From Bacteroidales bacterium (GTDB lineage Bacteria > Bacteroidota > Bacteroidia > Bacteroidales > UBA932): DNA of 64,000 nucleotides. Position numbers and translations under genes: made by a program. The notes under the pieces are model-generated. The model was not told the DNA's origin. It ran no database searches and saw only the letters and a program-made list of their open reading frames with translations. Positions 1 to 9,432 of this stretch are shown here, one piece after another; position 1 is the first letter of the stretch; each line of letters begins with the position of its first letter. The DNA is taken from NCBI GenBank assembly GCA_028690215.1, contig JAQVBQ010000001.1, positions 1 through 64,000 of the forward strand, in the 5' to 3' direction.

Positions 1-20
1 GCCGGAGCGGGAGTTAGGAG

Positions 21-198
21 CAATTGAAGCCATAAAGCCGAAAAAGACCTTGATTTTTTAGCCGTTTCGCAGCGTGTTTTCAGGAAAAAGTGCGAGGACC
101 GTTCAACGACCGAAGGGAGGCGTTCCGCAGCACCCTGAAAACACGCAAGAAACGGCGTTAAGAAAAATCAGCGTCTTTGAGGTTTATGACTTCAATGC
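21..198 (+). repeat. Palindromic repeat family A, copy A1: long imperfect inverted repeat with conserved loop
   Basis: gcgtgttttcagg (72-84) pairs perfectly with cctgaaaacacgc (134-146). gccgtttc (61-68) pairs with gaaacggc (149-156), tgattttt (51-58) with aaaaatca (163-170), and attgaag..cataaa with tttatg..cttcaat further out. The loop at 85-133 recurs at 2865-2913. Confidence 0.85.
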
Positions 199-384
199 GA
201 CTGAGGATGGACAGCCCTGAGACGATATATCTCCAATATATAAAGCGGCCACAGAGAACAAATAAACACTCGTAACGAAACTTATAGTGCTCGTTTTGTT
301 TCAATTCACTCGCCGTAGACTGTCACATCGAAACAAATTCAGAAAAATAATTTTCGTTTTTGTATATCGTAAAATAATTTTAGA

Positions 385-392
385 TAAATTTG
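385..392 (+). promoter_or_regulatory. Bacteroidetes-type -7 box (TAAATTTG) upstream of glpK
   Basis: Matches TAnnTTTG; a TTTG at 359-362 is a possible -33 box; glpK ATG at 420. Confidence 0.5.
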
Positions 393-419
393 TTCTAACA
401 CACCCGCAAAACAAATAAC

Positions 420-1922
420 ATGTCAGATCAATTTGTACTTACACTGGACGAGGGAACTACAAGCGCACGCACAATCCTATTCAACAAAAAAGGAGAAATT
501 GTCGCATCAAGCCAAAAAGAGTTCAGACAAATCTATCCGAAACCAGGATGGGTAGAACACGATCCGGAAGAGATCTGGAAATCACAGTCAGGATCAGCAC
601 ACAAAGTTATTGAAGAGGCAAGCCGTTTCAATGCGAAAGTCGCATGCATAGGCATAACAAACCAACGCGAAACCACAGTCGTATGGGACAGAGAGACCGG
701 AGAGCCAGTCTATAATGCAATAGTCTGGCAAGACAGAAGAACATCGGAGTATTGCGACGGATTGAAGGGCGAAAAGTGGGCCGAAATCATAAAGTACAGA
801 ACAGGACTGATACTCGATTCATATTTTTCGGCAACCAAACTCAGATGGATACTGAACAACGTTGAAGGCGCCATGGAGAAGGCAAAGGCAGGAAAACTCG
901 CTTTCGGAACCATTGACACCTGGCTGATATGGAAACTTACAAACGGCAAGGTACATGTCACAGACGTGAGCAACGCGAGCCGTACAATGATGTACAATAT
1001 TCGCACCCTTTCATGGGACAAGGAACTTCTGGAACTGTTCGGAATCCCGGAGAGTATTCTTCCCGAGGTAAAATCCTCTTCGGAAGTTTACGGTTACACC
1101 ACAAAGGATCTTTTCGGAGTGGAAATACCGATTTCCGGCATTGCAGGCGACCAGCAGGCAGCAACATTCGGGCAGATGTGCTTTGAAAAAGGAGCTGTCA
1201 AGAACACATACGGAACCGGTTGTTTCATGCTTTGCAACACAGGCAGCGAGATTGTCAGCTCCGGAAACAATATGGTGACCACTATCGGATGGCAGATTAA
1301 CGGCCAAACGGTATATGCACTTGAGGGCAGTATCTTCACCGGCGGCTCAATAGTACAATGGTTGCGAGATGAACTCGGCATCATCAAATCCTCTTCCGAG
1401 GTAGAGGCTCTGGCGGCAAAGGTTTCAGACAATGGCGGCGTTTATCTTGTTCCGGCTCTTACAGGCCTCGGCGCTCCGCATTGGGATCAGTATGCCAGGG
1501 GAATGATTATCGGCCTCACAAGGGGTTCCAATGCATCTAATATAGCCCGTGCGGCATTGGAGGGAATAGCTTTTCAGACTTATGACGTTCTTGAGGCAAT
1601 GCAAGAGGATCTCGGTTCTCCTATAAAAGAGCTTAGAGTTGACGGCGGAGCTGCGGTGAATAATCTGCTGATGCAGTTCCAGGCAGACATTCTCGGAATA
1701 CCTGTTTATCGTCCGGTGATTTTCGAGACTACTGCATTGGGAGCGGCCTATCTGGCAGGTCTTGCAACAGGTTTCTGGAAAGATCTGGAAGAGATTAAGG
1801 GGCAGAAGGCAATAGAGAGGACTTTTGTGAAGCAGATGGAGGACAATAAGAGCAAAGAGCTTATAAAAGGATGGCGTAAGGCTCTTTCGAGGGCAAAGAG
1901 CTGGGTTGAACCTGAAAAATAA
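420..1922 (+). CDS. glpK: Glycerol kinase
   Basis: FGGY kinase features: [65 protein letters not shown]. Confidence 0.97.
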   Translation: MSDQFVLTLDEGTTSARTILFNKKGEIVASSQKEFRQIYPKPGWVEHDPEEIWKSQSGSAHKVIEEASRFNAKVACIGITNQRETTVVWDRETGEPVYNAIVWQDRRTSEYCDGLKGEKWAEIIKYRTGLILDSYFSATKLRWILNNVEGAMEKAKAGKLAFGTIDTWLIWKLTNGKVHVTDVSNASRTMMYNIRTLSWDKELLELFGIPESILPEVKSSSEVYGYTTKDLFGVEIPISGIAGDQQAATFGQMCFEKGAVKNTYGTGCFMLCNTGSEIVSSGNNMVTTIGWQINGQTVYALEGSIFTGGSIVQWLRDELGIIKSSSEVEALAAKVSDNGGVYLVPALTGLGAPHWDQYARGMIIGLTRGSNASNIARAALEGIAFQTYDVLEAMQEDLGSPIKELRVDGGAAVNNLLMQFQADILGIPVYRPVIFETTALGAAYLAGLATGFWKDLEEIKGQKAIERTFVKQMEDNKSKELIKGWRKALSRAKSWVEPEK

Positions 1923-1934
1923 AATACAAAATAT

Positions 1935-2672
1935 ATGGGAGAATTTTTAGCTGAACTAATAGGCACAATGGTGCTTATCCTTCTTGGCAACGGAGTTGTT
2001 GCCAACGTAGTTCTTAAAGGGACAAAGGGAAATAACGGCGGATGGATAGTTATTACCATGGGATGGGGAATGGCCGTCTTTACCGGAGTCATTATCGCCG
2101 GCCCGATATCGGGAGCCCACCTGAATCCTGCTGTTACAATCGGCCTTGCTCTTGCCGGACAGTTTGCCTGGTCAAAAGTTGCAATGTTCATAGTCGCCCA
2201 GCTTATCGGTGCATTTTTGGGTGCATTTCTTGTTTGGGCTTTCTACAGACACCACTTTGCAGCCACAGAGGACAAGGACGCCATTATCAGTTGTTTTTGC
2301 ACAAAACCAGCTATCAGAAAAATTCCAAATAATTTCCTTTCGGAGTTGATTGGAACTTTTGTACTGGTATTTGTAATATTTTACGTACAGGGTGCCTGCC
2401 TTACATGCGACACAATGCCTGATGTCAAGATCGGGCTCGGCAGCGTCGGGGCGTTGCCTGTGGCCCTGGTAATTGTCGCTATCGGACTCTCTCTCGGGGG
2501 AACTACCGGATATGCAATCAATCCTGCACGTGACTTCGCTCCAAGACTAATGCACTCAATACTCCCGATAAAAGCCAAGGGGGAGAGTGAGTGGAGCTAT
2601 TCTTTTGTTCCGGTTGTGGCACCGCTTGTTGGAGCCGCTATTGCTGCCGGACTCTATCTCCTAATAAGTTAG
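1935..2672 (+). CDS. glpF: Glycerol uptake facilitator / aquaporin (MIP family)
   Basis: Two NPA motifs (SGAHLNPAVTIG, GYAINPARDFAPR); adjacent to glpK. Confidence 0.95.
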   Translation: MGEFLAELIGTMVLILLGNGVVANVVLKGTKGNNGGWIVITMGWGMAVFTGVIIAGPISGAHLNPAVTIGLALAGQFAWSKVAMFIVAQLIGAFLGAFLVWAFYRHHFAATEDKDAIISCFCTKPAIRKIPNNFLSELIGTFVLVFVIFYVQGACLTCDTMPDVKIGLGSVGALPVALVIVAIGLSLGGTTGYAINPARDFAPRLMHSILPIKAKGESEWSYSFVPVVAPLVGAAIAAGLYLLIS

Positions 2673-2790
2673 GAAGGTGACGGACCTGATAACCCTGATT
2701 AATTTTAGGTTAGTAATTATGGGTTGTTATGGAGCTCCCGCAAGGGAGCAAAACGAAAGGACGACTATTATAAGTCGCCCTTTTTATTTT
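2673..2790 (+). terminator. Stacked hairpins ending in an intrinsic terminator downstream of glpF
   Basis: gctccc-GCAA-gggagc (2734-2749) is a GNRA-capped hairpin. It is followed by aaaggacgact..agtcgccctttttatttt (about 2757-2790). Weaker stems lie upstream (aggt-gacgg-acct; ataaccc..gggttgt). Confidence 0.65.
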
Positions 2791-2800
2791 CATTATTTGA

Positions 2801-2976
2801 CTATAACAGCATAATCATCGGGTACTGTGTTTTTTCTTAACGCCATTTCTTGCCGGTTTTCAGGGTGCTCCGGAACGCCTCCCTTCGGTCGTTGAACGGT
2901 CCTCGCACTATTTCCTGAAAACCGACTGCGAAAAAGGCTAAAAAAACAACGTACCCTTCTGATTAGCTGTTAAGCT
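2801..2976 (-). repeat. Palindromic repeat family A, copy A2 (inverted relative to A1)
   Basis: cggttttcagg (2854-2864) pairs with cctgaaaaccg (2914-2924). Outer pairs: gggtac (2820-2825)/gtaccc (2951-2956) and taacagc (2804-2810)/gctgtta (2966-2972). The loop is 47/49 identical to the A1 loop when reverse-complemented. Confidence 0.85.
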
Positions 2977-3010
2977 CAAATACCTCTAATAAAGTCTGTC
3001 TTGTTATTTA

Positions 3011-3931
3011 TCAACGCACATCCTTAACGATTGCGCACCTTTCAACACCGTACCAGGAGCCGAGGAAGAGTTTGCCGCCGATCTTGTCATGCACCAGAAA
3101 GCCTGCAGGAAGTTTTCCGTCGGGAGCATAGTGAACAAAGTAGTATCTGGTGCTGCTGTATTTCAGTTTACCGTTCCTGGCAATAAACGCAGTCTGGCCA
3201 TAATCAAGCTTGTTGGCAAAAGCCCAATCGTCAATATTCCTGATTCTTTTAAGGTCCTCCCAGTCTGCTATCACACACTTACCGCGGAACTCTCTTCTGA
3301 TCTGCTCATCCAGATCCATCCGGTCGCTATATCTGTTAAGAGTCACATTCAGACCACCCATATCTCCCGGACGATTTCTGTCATCGTCTCTATAACTATT
3401 TCCCTTGCTTGCAAGTATGTGGCAGTAATCCCCGTACCATGACCCGAGGAATAATTTCCCGGCAATTTTGTCATGCACCAGGAAACCTGAAGGAACACGT
3501 CCGTTTGGTGAAAAGAGGAAGAAATATACCCTGCTGCCGCTCTGAATGAAACGTCCGTTGTTTTTTACATAATATTTGCGACCCGGGATGAGCTTGGTTG
3601 AATAAATCCAACTGTCAATATCTCTGATTTGCTTTATATCATTCCATTCAGCCAATCTGAAATCGGGACCGAACTCATATGTAACCGCCTCGTCGATATT
3701 GATATCTTTCTCTATATAGGCTCCGATCGATGCCCTGAACTCTTGTCTCATATTCCTGTCATCATGCCTTTCTTGCTGCGGGTTGTTGCGGTACATTCCG
3801 CGTTCCTGAGCAATAGTGACAGTACTTGTGCCTGAAATGGTCAAAAATGCGACGAGGGAGATTACCGCCCCCTTAAAAAATAGATTAGTCTTTAATTTCA
3901 TTACTGATTTTAGATTGGTTATTATTCTCAT
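3011..3931 (-). CDS. Secreted protein with two tandem homologous domains, function unknown
   Basis: N-terminal hydrophobic signal-like segment. Internal duplication: PNGRVPSGFLVHDKIAGKLFLGSWYG versus PDGKLPAGFLVHDKIGGKLFLGSWYG. Confidence 0.75.
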   Translation of the reverse strand: MRIITNLKSVMKLKTNLFFKGAVISLVAFLTISGTSTVTIAQERGMYRNNPQQERHDDRNMRQEFRASIGAYIEKDINIDEAVTYEFGPDFRLAEWNDIKQIRDIDSWIYSTKLIPGRKYYVKNNGRFIQSGSRVYFFLFSPNGRVPSGFLVHDKIAGKLFLGSWYGDYCHILASKGNSYRDDDRNRPGDMGGLNVTLNRYSDRMDLDEQIRREFRGKCVIADWEDLKRIRNIDDWAFANKLDYGQTAFIARNGKLKYSSTRYYFVHYAPDGKLPAGFLVHDKIGGKLFLGSWYGVERCAIVKDVR

Positions 3932-3952
3932 GCAAAATTAACAAAATCGGCC

Positions 3953-4870
3953 TTATTTAATGTAGTCAGGTGACACCGGGTCTCCATCAAAGAACTCACC
4001 TTTCTTGCCCAAAGAGATTGCCCAACGGTCAATCCATGATATCCCCCACTTCCCATAGCTTGTCACTTTGCTGTTGTATGCCTCATCCCGTAATGCCGTA
4101 TCCATGTCCACGAATTCACATCCATTCCGCTTGTACATCGAGGCAAGGGAATCAAGGTAAACAGCGTTCAACAGACTCGAGTGGATAAGGAGTATCTGAG
4201 GAATCTTCCGTCCGAACAAGGCTATCGATTGTCTCTCGTAATAATGCAATTTCTTTTCCATGTACTCGATGTAATCGCGCCCTATCCTATTCATCAGAAG
4301 AGTATCCTTGACAACACTTGCCTTATTGTATGCGAGGGCAAAGAGGTAGTCTTCATTATCTATTGTGACGGGAGCCACTTTATATCCATGCTCTTTAAGA
4401 AAAAGATCTAAAGAGTCAGCCTTGGCTTTTGTTTCCCCTACATGAAGGAATGGATGCCGGAAATACTTAATGCTTTTACCTGACTCAGACAATATCTCCT
4501 TAAGAATCTTCTCCCCTCTTAAAATATCAGAAGTGTACTCCTTGCAGGAAGTCGTATTATAATCCGGATGGGAATATGTGTGATTTCCCAGTTCCAGTCC
4601 ACTCTTTATCCATTTTTTGAGCAACTCCTTCTGATATCTGCCCCCATCTGCCTCTTTGCGCATTTTCCCTTCATTTACAAATCCAATGGCCGGGATTTCA
4701 TTTTTTACCAAAGAGTTCATAATAGAGTTGAAAATCTGTTTTTGATAATTGGAGTCTTTAATTCCATAAGAGACGACAGGCATGTCGTCTATGGAAAAAC
4801 AGATTTGTGCTTTTTGTCCTGATGCTACCGTTGATATCAGCAGCAATAGTATGATTACCAGTTTTTTCAT
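3953..4870 (-). CDS. Polysaccharide deacetylase (NodB-like) family protein
   Basis: CFSIDDMPV, GLELGNHTYSHPDYN, YFRHPFLHVG motifs; signal peptide. Confidence 0.85.
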   Translation of the reverse strand: MKKLVIILLLLISTVASGQKAQICFSIDDMPVVSYGIKDSNYQKQIFNSIMNSLVKNEIPAIGFVNEGKMRKEADGGRYQKELLKKWIKSGLELGNHTYSHPDYNTTSCKEYTSDILRGEKILKEILSESGKSIKYFRHPFLHVGETKAKADSLDLFLKEHGYKVAPVTIDNEDYLFALAYNKASVVKDTLLMNRIGRDYIEYMEKKLHYYERQSIALFGRKIPQILLIHSSLLNAVYLDSLASMYKRNGCEFVDMDTALRDEAYNSKVTSYGKWGISWIDRWAISLGKKGEFFDGDPVSPDYIK

Positions 4871-4909
4871 TAAGACTAATAACTATAATTAATAATGTGT
4901 AAGATACAC

Positions 4910-4993
4910 TTTTAACTTTTAACTCTTAACTTTTAACTCTTAACTTTTAACTCTCAACTTTTAACTCCTCACTCTTCACTCTCAACTCTCAAC
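4910..4993. repeat. Heptanucleotide tandem array, 12 units of T(T/C)(T/C)(T/C)(A/C)AC type
   Basis: Read in register: ttttaac ttttaac tcttaac ttttaac tcttaac ttttaac tctcaac ttttaac tcctcac tcttcac tctcaac tctcaac. Confidence 0.9.
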
Positions 4994-6577
4994 TCATAAT
5001 CTCATCACCCTCCCCGCTCCTATCTCTCGGACAAAATAGCTGTCGTGCGACACCACAAGCAGTGTTCCTTTGTAGTTTCTGACTGTATCTGTAAGTATGC
5101 GCAAGCTTGAGATGTCCAGATTGTTGGTTGGCTCGTCAAGAATAAGAATATCAGGTATCTGGTTTGAAATCATAAGACAACACAAATAGAGACGCATCCT
5201 CTCTCCCCCACTCAATACACGGCAGTTTTTGTCCCACACATCTTTGGGAAACAATGCCCTGTTGAGCCTTATCTTTACCTCATGCTCCGGCAAGTTGGAA
5301 ACATTATAGCGATTAGCAAGTCCAAGTACAGTCATGTCTACATTTACCTCTCTGTACTCCTGGTCAAGATAGAGATATGAGAAAGAGGCACGCTCTATCT
5401 CGCCGGAGGCAGGTTCGAGCTTTCCTGTAATAAGGTTGATCAATGTTGTCTTTCCTGATCCGTTGTCACCCAGGATATGAATCCTCTCTCCACTGAAAAT
5501 CTCGAAATCGAGAGGGTTATTCCAGAACGGGACTCCTTTGCTGAACTCATAATTAAGACCTCGGGCGGAGATGAGTCGCTTGCCCTTATGCAGCCCTGCA
5601 TCTTCAACATCAAGTTTCATCTCTACCCTTCCTATCTTTTGCGACCTGAGGTCGGTCAACTTTTCCCGGCTCTGCTGAACAATCTTTTCGTGTTTCTCCT
5701 TAAGTTTTGCATCTGTATTCTCTCCCCTGTTCGATACCGTTTTCCTCAGAATGCGGATAATCTGAGACTTGTTGCGTTCTCCGCGCCCAACCCTTTTTTC
5801 CTGCCGCTGCTTCACCTCCTGAGCCATCTTCCTTACCTCACGCAATCTCTTCTCCTCATTGTGAATCTTCTCCTGCAATGAGTTCTCCTCCAGACTCCTC
5901 GCCTCACTGTAAAAATAGAAATCTCCCCCATATATCCTGAGCCCTTTCGGGGTCAGCTCCATTGTCGTCTTTATACGTTCCAGAAGGCTCACATCATGGC
6001 TGACAATTATGATGGATGCCTTTACGCTGTCTATATAATCATAAAGAATCTCTCTCGCGGTATAGTCAAGATGGTTTGTAGGTTCATCCATCAATATTAC
6101 CTTCGGATTGTGTATATCCAGCCCGGCAAGGAATACCTTGGTCTTCTCCCCTCCACTGAGATTGTCGAAATCATCGGTCAGCCGGATATTTGACAACCCC
6201 CATTTTGCAAAGGCTTTTTCGCAGCGTGACTCAATATCCCAGTCATCGGAAAGGGTGTCATAATCGGATTGTGAGGTGCTTCCACCGGTTATTGCATGAA
6301 GAGCTTGCAGTTTTTCAGCAACTTTCAGAAACTGCGCGACATATTTCCCCGTTGGGACCACATTCTGTGGAATGTAATAGGGCTCTGAAGAGAACTGTAT
6401 GCTTCCATCAGATTGCCTCAACTCTCCGGCAATGACTCTCAGGAGTGTGGATTTTCCTGTCCCGTTGTCTCCGATAATGGAGACAGTGCTGTTATCAGCC
6501 ACAGAAAAGCTGATGTGTTCAAATATAGTGTTTTGATTTTGGTAGTGATACGAAATATCACTGACAATTATACTCAT
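4994..6577 (-). CDS. ABC-F family ATP-binding protein
   Basis: Two Walker A motifs (GDNGTGKST, GDNGSGKTT), LSGGEKTK and LSGGERMR signatures, DEPTNHLD/DEPTNNLD, charged inter-domain linker, no TM segments. Confidence 0.93.
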   Translation of the reverse strand: MSIIVSDISYHYQNQNTIFEHISFSVADNSTVSIIGDNGTGKSTLLRVIAGELRQSDGSIQFSSEPYYIPQNVVPTGKYVAQFLKVAEKLQALHAITGGSTSQSDYDTLSDDWDIESRCEKAFAKWGLSNIRLTDDFDNLSGGEKTKVFLAGLDIHNPKVILMDEPTNHLDYTAREILYDYIDSVKASIIIVSHDVSLLERIKTTMELTPKGLRIYGGDFYFYSEARSLEENSLQEKIHNEEKRLREVRKMAQEVKQRQEKRVGRGERNKSQIIRILRKTVSNRGENTDAKLKEKHEKIVQQSREKLTDLRSQKIGRVEMKLDVEDAGLHKGKRLISARGLNYEFSKGVPFWNNPLDFEIFSGERIHILGDNGSGKTTLINLITGKLEPASGEIERASFSYLYLDQEYREVNVDMTVLGLANRYNVSNLPEHEVKIRLNRALFPKDVWDKNCRVLSGGERMRLYLCCLMISNQIPDILILDEPTNNLDISSLRILTDTVRNYKGTLLVVSHDSYFVREIGAGRVMRL

Positions 6578-6590
6578 GACAATTAATTAA

Positions 6591-6676
6591 AAGGCCTTTA
6601 AAAAGGCAGTTAAACCTAATCTCTTATTCTTTACTTTAAGGTTTAATGAAACCTTTAATTAACCGTTAACTCTCAT
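6591..6676 (-). promoter_or_regulatory. Putative attenuator leader of the ABC-F gene: MRVNG leader ORF (6659-6676), competing hairpins, terminator-like hairpin
   Basis: Leader RNA has ATGAGAGTTAACGGTTAA, then AAGGTTT-CATT-AAACCTT (6638-6655). An alternative helix pairs TTAAACCT with AGGTTTAA (6639-6646 with 6610-6617). GCCTTTTTAAAGGCCTTTTAATTAATT follows (hairpin at 6594-6607). Confidence 0.55.
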
Positions 6677-6698
6677 TGGTATAATTTTAATATTTACG

Positions 6699-6706
6699 CA
6701 AATATA
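6699..6706 (-). promoter_or_regulatory. Bacteroidetes-type -7 box (TATATTTG) for the ABC-F transcript
   Basis: Reverse complement of caaatata; 23 nt upstream of the MRVNG leader ORF. Confidence 0.45.
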
Positions 6707-6782
6707 TAAAATTTTTCCAACGGAGAAGTTCTGTTGTTCTTACTTGTTTTTTGTATATTTATATATTTAAAAATTAGAAATT

Positions 6783-8288
6783 ATGCTGGATTCAGAAAAA
6801 AGAATGTATGTGGCGCATGGTAAGGCACCTATATACATAAACCCGAAGATGGTCAACAGACATGGTCTTATAGCCGGTGCCACAGGAACAGGAAAGACAG
6901 TCAGCCTTCAGGTATTGGCAGAAACTTTCAGTGAAGCCGGTATACCATGTTTCATGGCCGACATGAAGGGGGACCTCTCAGGTATAAGTCAGCCGGGTAC
7001 GAGCAACAAATTTATAGAGGCACGGATAGCCGAATTTGGCCTTAAGACTCCAGTATTTCAAAGTTGTCCTGTAAGGTTCTTCGATGTATTCGGACAACAG
7101 GGGCATCCAATGAGGACTACCATATCTGAAATGGGTCCTCTCCTGCTTGCAAGGCTTATGGAGTTGAATGAGACCCAAGCAGGTGTGTTGAATATTGTAT
7201 TCAGGATAGCTGATGAAAAACAGATGTTGCTTATAGATATAAAAGATCTCAGGGCAATGCTCGATTGGGTATCCAAAAATGCCAAGGAGTTCACCTCTCT
7301 ATATGGAAATATATCCTCATCGAGTATCGGAGCAATACAGCGTGCATTATTAAGCATGGAGAGCCAGGGAGCAGACAAGTTTTTTGGGGAACCTGCATTC
7401 AACATCTTTGATCTCATCCAGAATGAAAATGGGAAAGGGGTCCTGAATATACTTGCAGCCGACAAGCTGATGATGGCACCGAAGCTATACTCTACATTCC
7501 TGTTATGGCTGCTTTCAGAGCTTTACGACCAGCTTCCTGAAGCCGGAGACCTGCCTCTTCCAAAGCTAGTATTCTTCTTTGATGAGGCACATATGCTTTT
7601 TGAGGATGCCCCGAAGGCCCTTACTGACAAGATAGAACTGATTGTAAGGTTGATACGTTCAAAAGGTGTTGGTGTATACTTTATAACTCAATCACCGTCT
7701 GATATCCCGAATGATATACTGGGACAACTCGGTAACAGAGTACAACACGCCCTCAGAGCATTCACCCCTCAGGACCAAAAGGTGGTCAGGGCTGCTGCTG
7801 AGACATTCAGGGCAAATCCGGCTTTCAAGACAGAGGATGCCATTCTTGAGTTGGGAACAGGAGAGGCATTGGTCTCATTCCTGGATGAAAAGGGCTCGCC
7901 ATCTGTAGTTGAACGGGCGAAAATGCTTTTCCCGCTGAGCAGCATCGGTGCAATCACGCCGGAACAGAGATCTGCGTTTATCAAAGGGTCCCGATTGTAT
8001 GGAATATATGAAAGAAGCTTCGACAGAGAGTCTGCTTATGAAATTATTACCGACCAGCAACTTGTTGAAAAAAGGAGGGCAGAACAGGAACGGATTGATA
8101 AGGAGCGGGAGGCAGAAGAGATACGCATTGAAAAAGAGCGAATGGCGGAGGAGAGAAGAGTGGGAAGAGGTCGCTCTACAAGCAGGTCTCCTCTTGACAG
8201 GGCTATTGGTTCTGCAGCAACAAGCATTGGAAGAAGTGTCGGTACACAGATTGTCCGAGGGATCCTCGGAGCTATTTTTAAAAAATAA
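6783..8288 (+). CDS. HerA-like/DUF853 ATPase
   Basis: [20 protein letters not shown] Walker [16 protein letters not shown] Walker [15 protein letters not shown]; basic/coiled C-terminus. Confidence 0.88.
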   Translation: MLDSEKRMYVAHGKAPIYINPKMVNRHGLIAGATGTGKTVSLQVLAETFSEAGIPCFMADMKGDLSGISQPGTSNKFIEARIAEFGLKTPVFQSCPVRFFDVFGQQGHPMRTTISEMGPLLLARLMELNETQAGVLNIVFRIADEKQMLLIDIKDLRAMLDWVSKNAKEFTSLYGNISSSSIGAIQRALLSMESQGADKFFGEPAFNIFDLIQNENGKGVLNILAADKLMMAPKLYSTFLLWLLSELYDQLPEAGDLPLPKLVFFFDEAHMLFEDAPKALTDKIELIVRLIRSKGVGVYFITQSPSDIPNDILGQLGNRVQHALRAFTPQDQKVVRAAAETFRANPAFKTEDAILELGTGEALVSFLDEKGSPSVVERAKMLFPLSSIGAITPEQRSAFIKGSRLYGIYERSFDRESAYEIITDQQLVEKRRAEQERIDKEREAEEIRIEKERMAEERRVGRGRSTSRSPLDRAIGSAATSIGRSVGTQIVRGILGAIFKK

Positions 8289-8350
8289 TATCCGGCCTTT
8301 GTAATATAATCCTGCATTTTACGACTAATATCAGAAAAAGAAAAAGCACG

Positions 8351-8833
8351 ATGGATATTGACAGGCAAAAGGAGTTCGTTGAGTTAGTCGAGAGCAATAA
8401 GGGGATAATTTATAAGGTCAGCCTTTTATATTCCGATGACTCGGAGAGCCATAATGACCTCTTTCAGGAGGTGATTGTTAATCTATGGAGGGCTTATCCT
8501 CGCTTCCGGGGCGAGTGTAAGGTCCAGACATGGATTTACAGGATAGCTCTCAACACCTGTGTAAGTTTTCTGAGAAAGAGTAAATCAAAACCATCCATGC
8601 TTCCTATCTCGCCAAACATTGAAGTGTTTGCAGAAGAGTCTGACTTTGCGAGGGTAAAGGAGCTATACAGGATGATTGACTCTCTCAACAAAATCGACAA
8701 GGCACTGGTACTCCTCTATCTGGAAGATAAATCCCACGAGGAGATTTCGCAGATTGTGGGTATATCAAGATCCAATGTTGCCGTCAGGCTTTTCCGCATC
8801 AAAGAGCGGCTGAAGAGTATGTCTAACAATTAA
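8351..8833 (+). CDS. ECF RNA polymerase sigma factor
   Basis: DLFQEVIVNLWRAYPRFRGECKVQTWIYRIALNTC (region 2) and HEEISQIVGISRSNVAVRLFRIKERLK (region 4). Confidence 0.93.
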   Translation: MDIDRQKEFVELVESNKGIIYKVSLLYSDDSESHNDLFQEVIVNLWRAYPRFRGECKVQTWIYRIALNTCVSFLRKSKSKPSMLPISPNIEVFAEESDFARVKELYRMIDSLNKIDKALVLLYLEDKSHEEISQIVGISRSNVAVRLFRIKERLKSMSNN

Positions 8834-8844
8834 AATGCACAAAA

Positions 8845-9432
8845 ATGGAACTTGATGAAATAAAGAGCAACTGGCAGGAAATTTCCGAAAAACTGGAAAA
8901 GTCGGAGGCACTGAATAAAAAGCTGATTGTAAACCTGGCAAAGAAGAGTGTGAGGTCGACTAAAGATAAACTGGAGAGGTTTGAATATTTTTTTCTCAGT
9001 CTCTCCCTTATCTGCGCGATTATTAACATTATGCTAATAGTAGTAAGCGATGGTACTTTTATTAAATATGGTACCCTATATGTAGTCCTCGCTGTTTTCG
9101 TGCTTGATGCGGCCTGGCAGGTATATAAGATATGTCTTTTAAACAGGATTGACTATGAGCGGTGTAATATGGTTGAGCTTATTGAACGGACAACACGTTT
9201 CAGGTTTCTTACTCAAGCCCGTTTGGTTGTGGGAATGCTCCTTCTTGTACCGATTATGGCTTTAATTGCATACTTGCAAAAGGATATGCTTAACAGCGAA
9301 ATGTTGACCGGAGCTCTGTTCGGGGGATTGGTAGGTGCTTTTATGGGTCTGTGGGCTACAGCAAAGCACTGGAAGAATATTAACAACTTGCTTGCGGATC
9401 TTAAAGAGTTAAAAGAGTATGAAAGAGTTTAA
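8845..9432 (+). CDS. Membrane protein, possible regulatory partner of the upstream sigma factor
   Basis: Soluble N-terminus and about four TM segments; immediately downstream of the ECF sigma gene. Confidence 0.55.
   Translation: MELDEIKSNWQEISEKLEKSEALNKKLIVNLAKKSVRSTKDKLERFEYFFLSLSLICAIINIMLIVVSDGTFIKYGTLYVVLAVFVLDAAWQVYKICLLNRIDYERCNMVELIERTTRFRFLTQARLVVGMLLLVPIMALIAYLQKDMLNSEMLTGALFGGLVGAFMGLWATAKHWKNINNLLADLKELKEYERV

Noticed and set aside
21-198. Repeat A considered as a simple intrinsic terminator
   Set aside because: Too long (about 178 bp), carries a conserved 49-nt loop, lacks the compact GC stem plus terminal T-tract layout, and is found both upstream and downstream of glpKF.
1748-2191. 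147-aa minus-strand ORF across the glpK/glpF junction
   Set aside because: Antisense to two strongly supported genes; no domain signal.
2673-2790. Hairpin region after glpF considered as SRP RNA, tmRNA or RNase P RNA
   Set aside because: Lacks the SRP GGAAGG..AGCAG core, tmRNA T-arm/CCA end and RNase P conserved blocks; left as an unnamed structured region.
4910-4993. Heptamer array considered as a CRISPR array
   Set aside because: Units are 7 bp and contiguous, with no spacers and no cas genes in the window.
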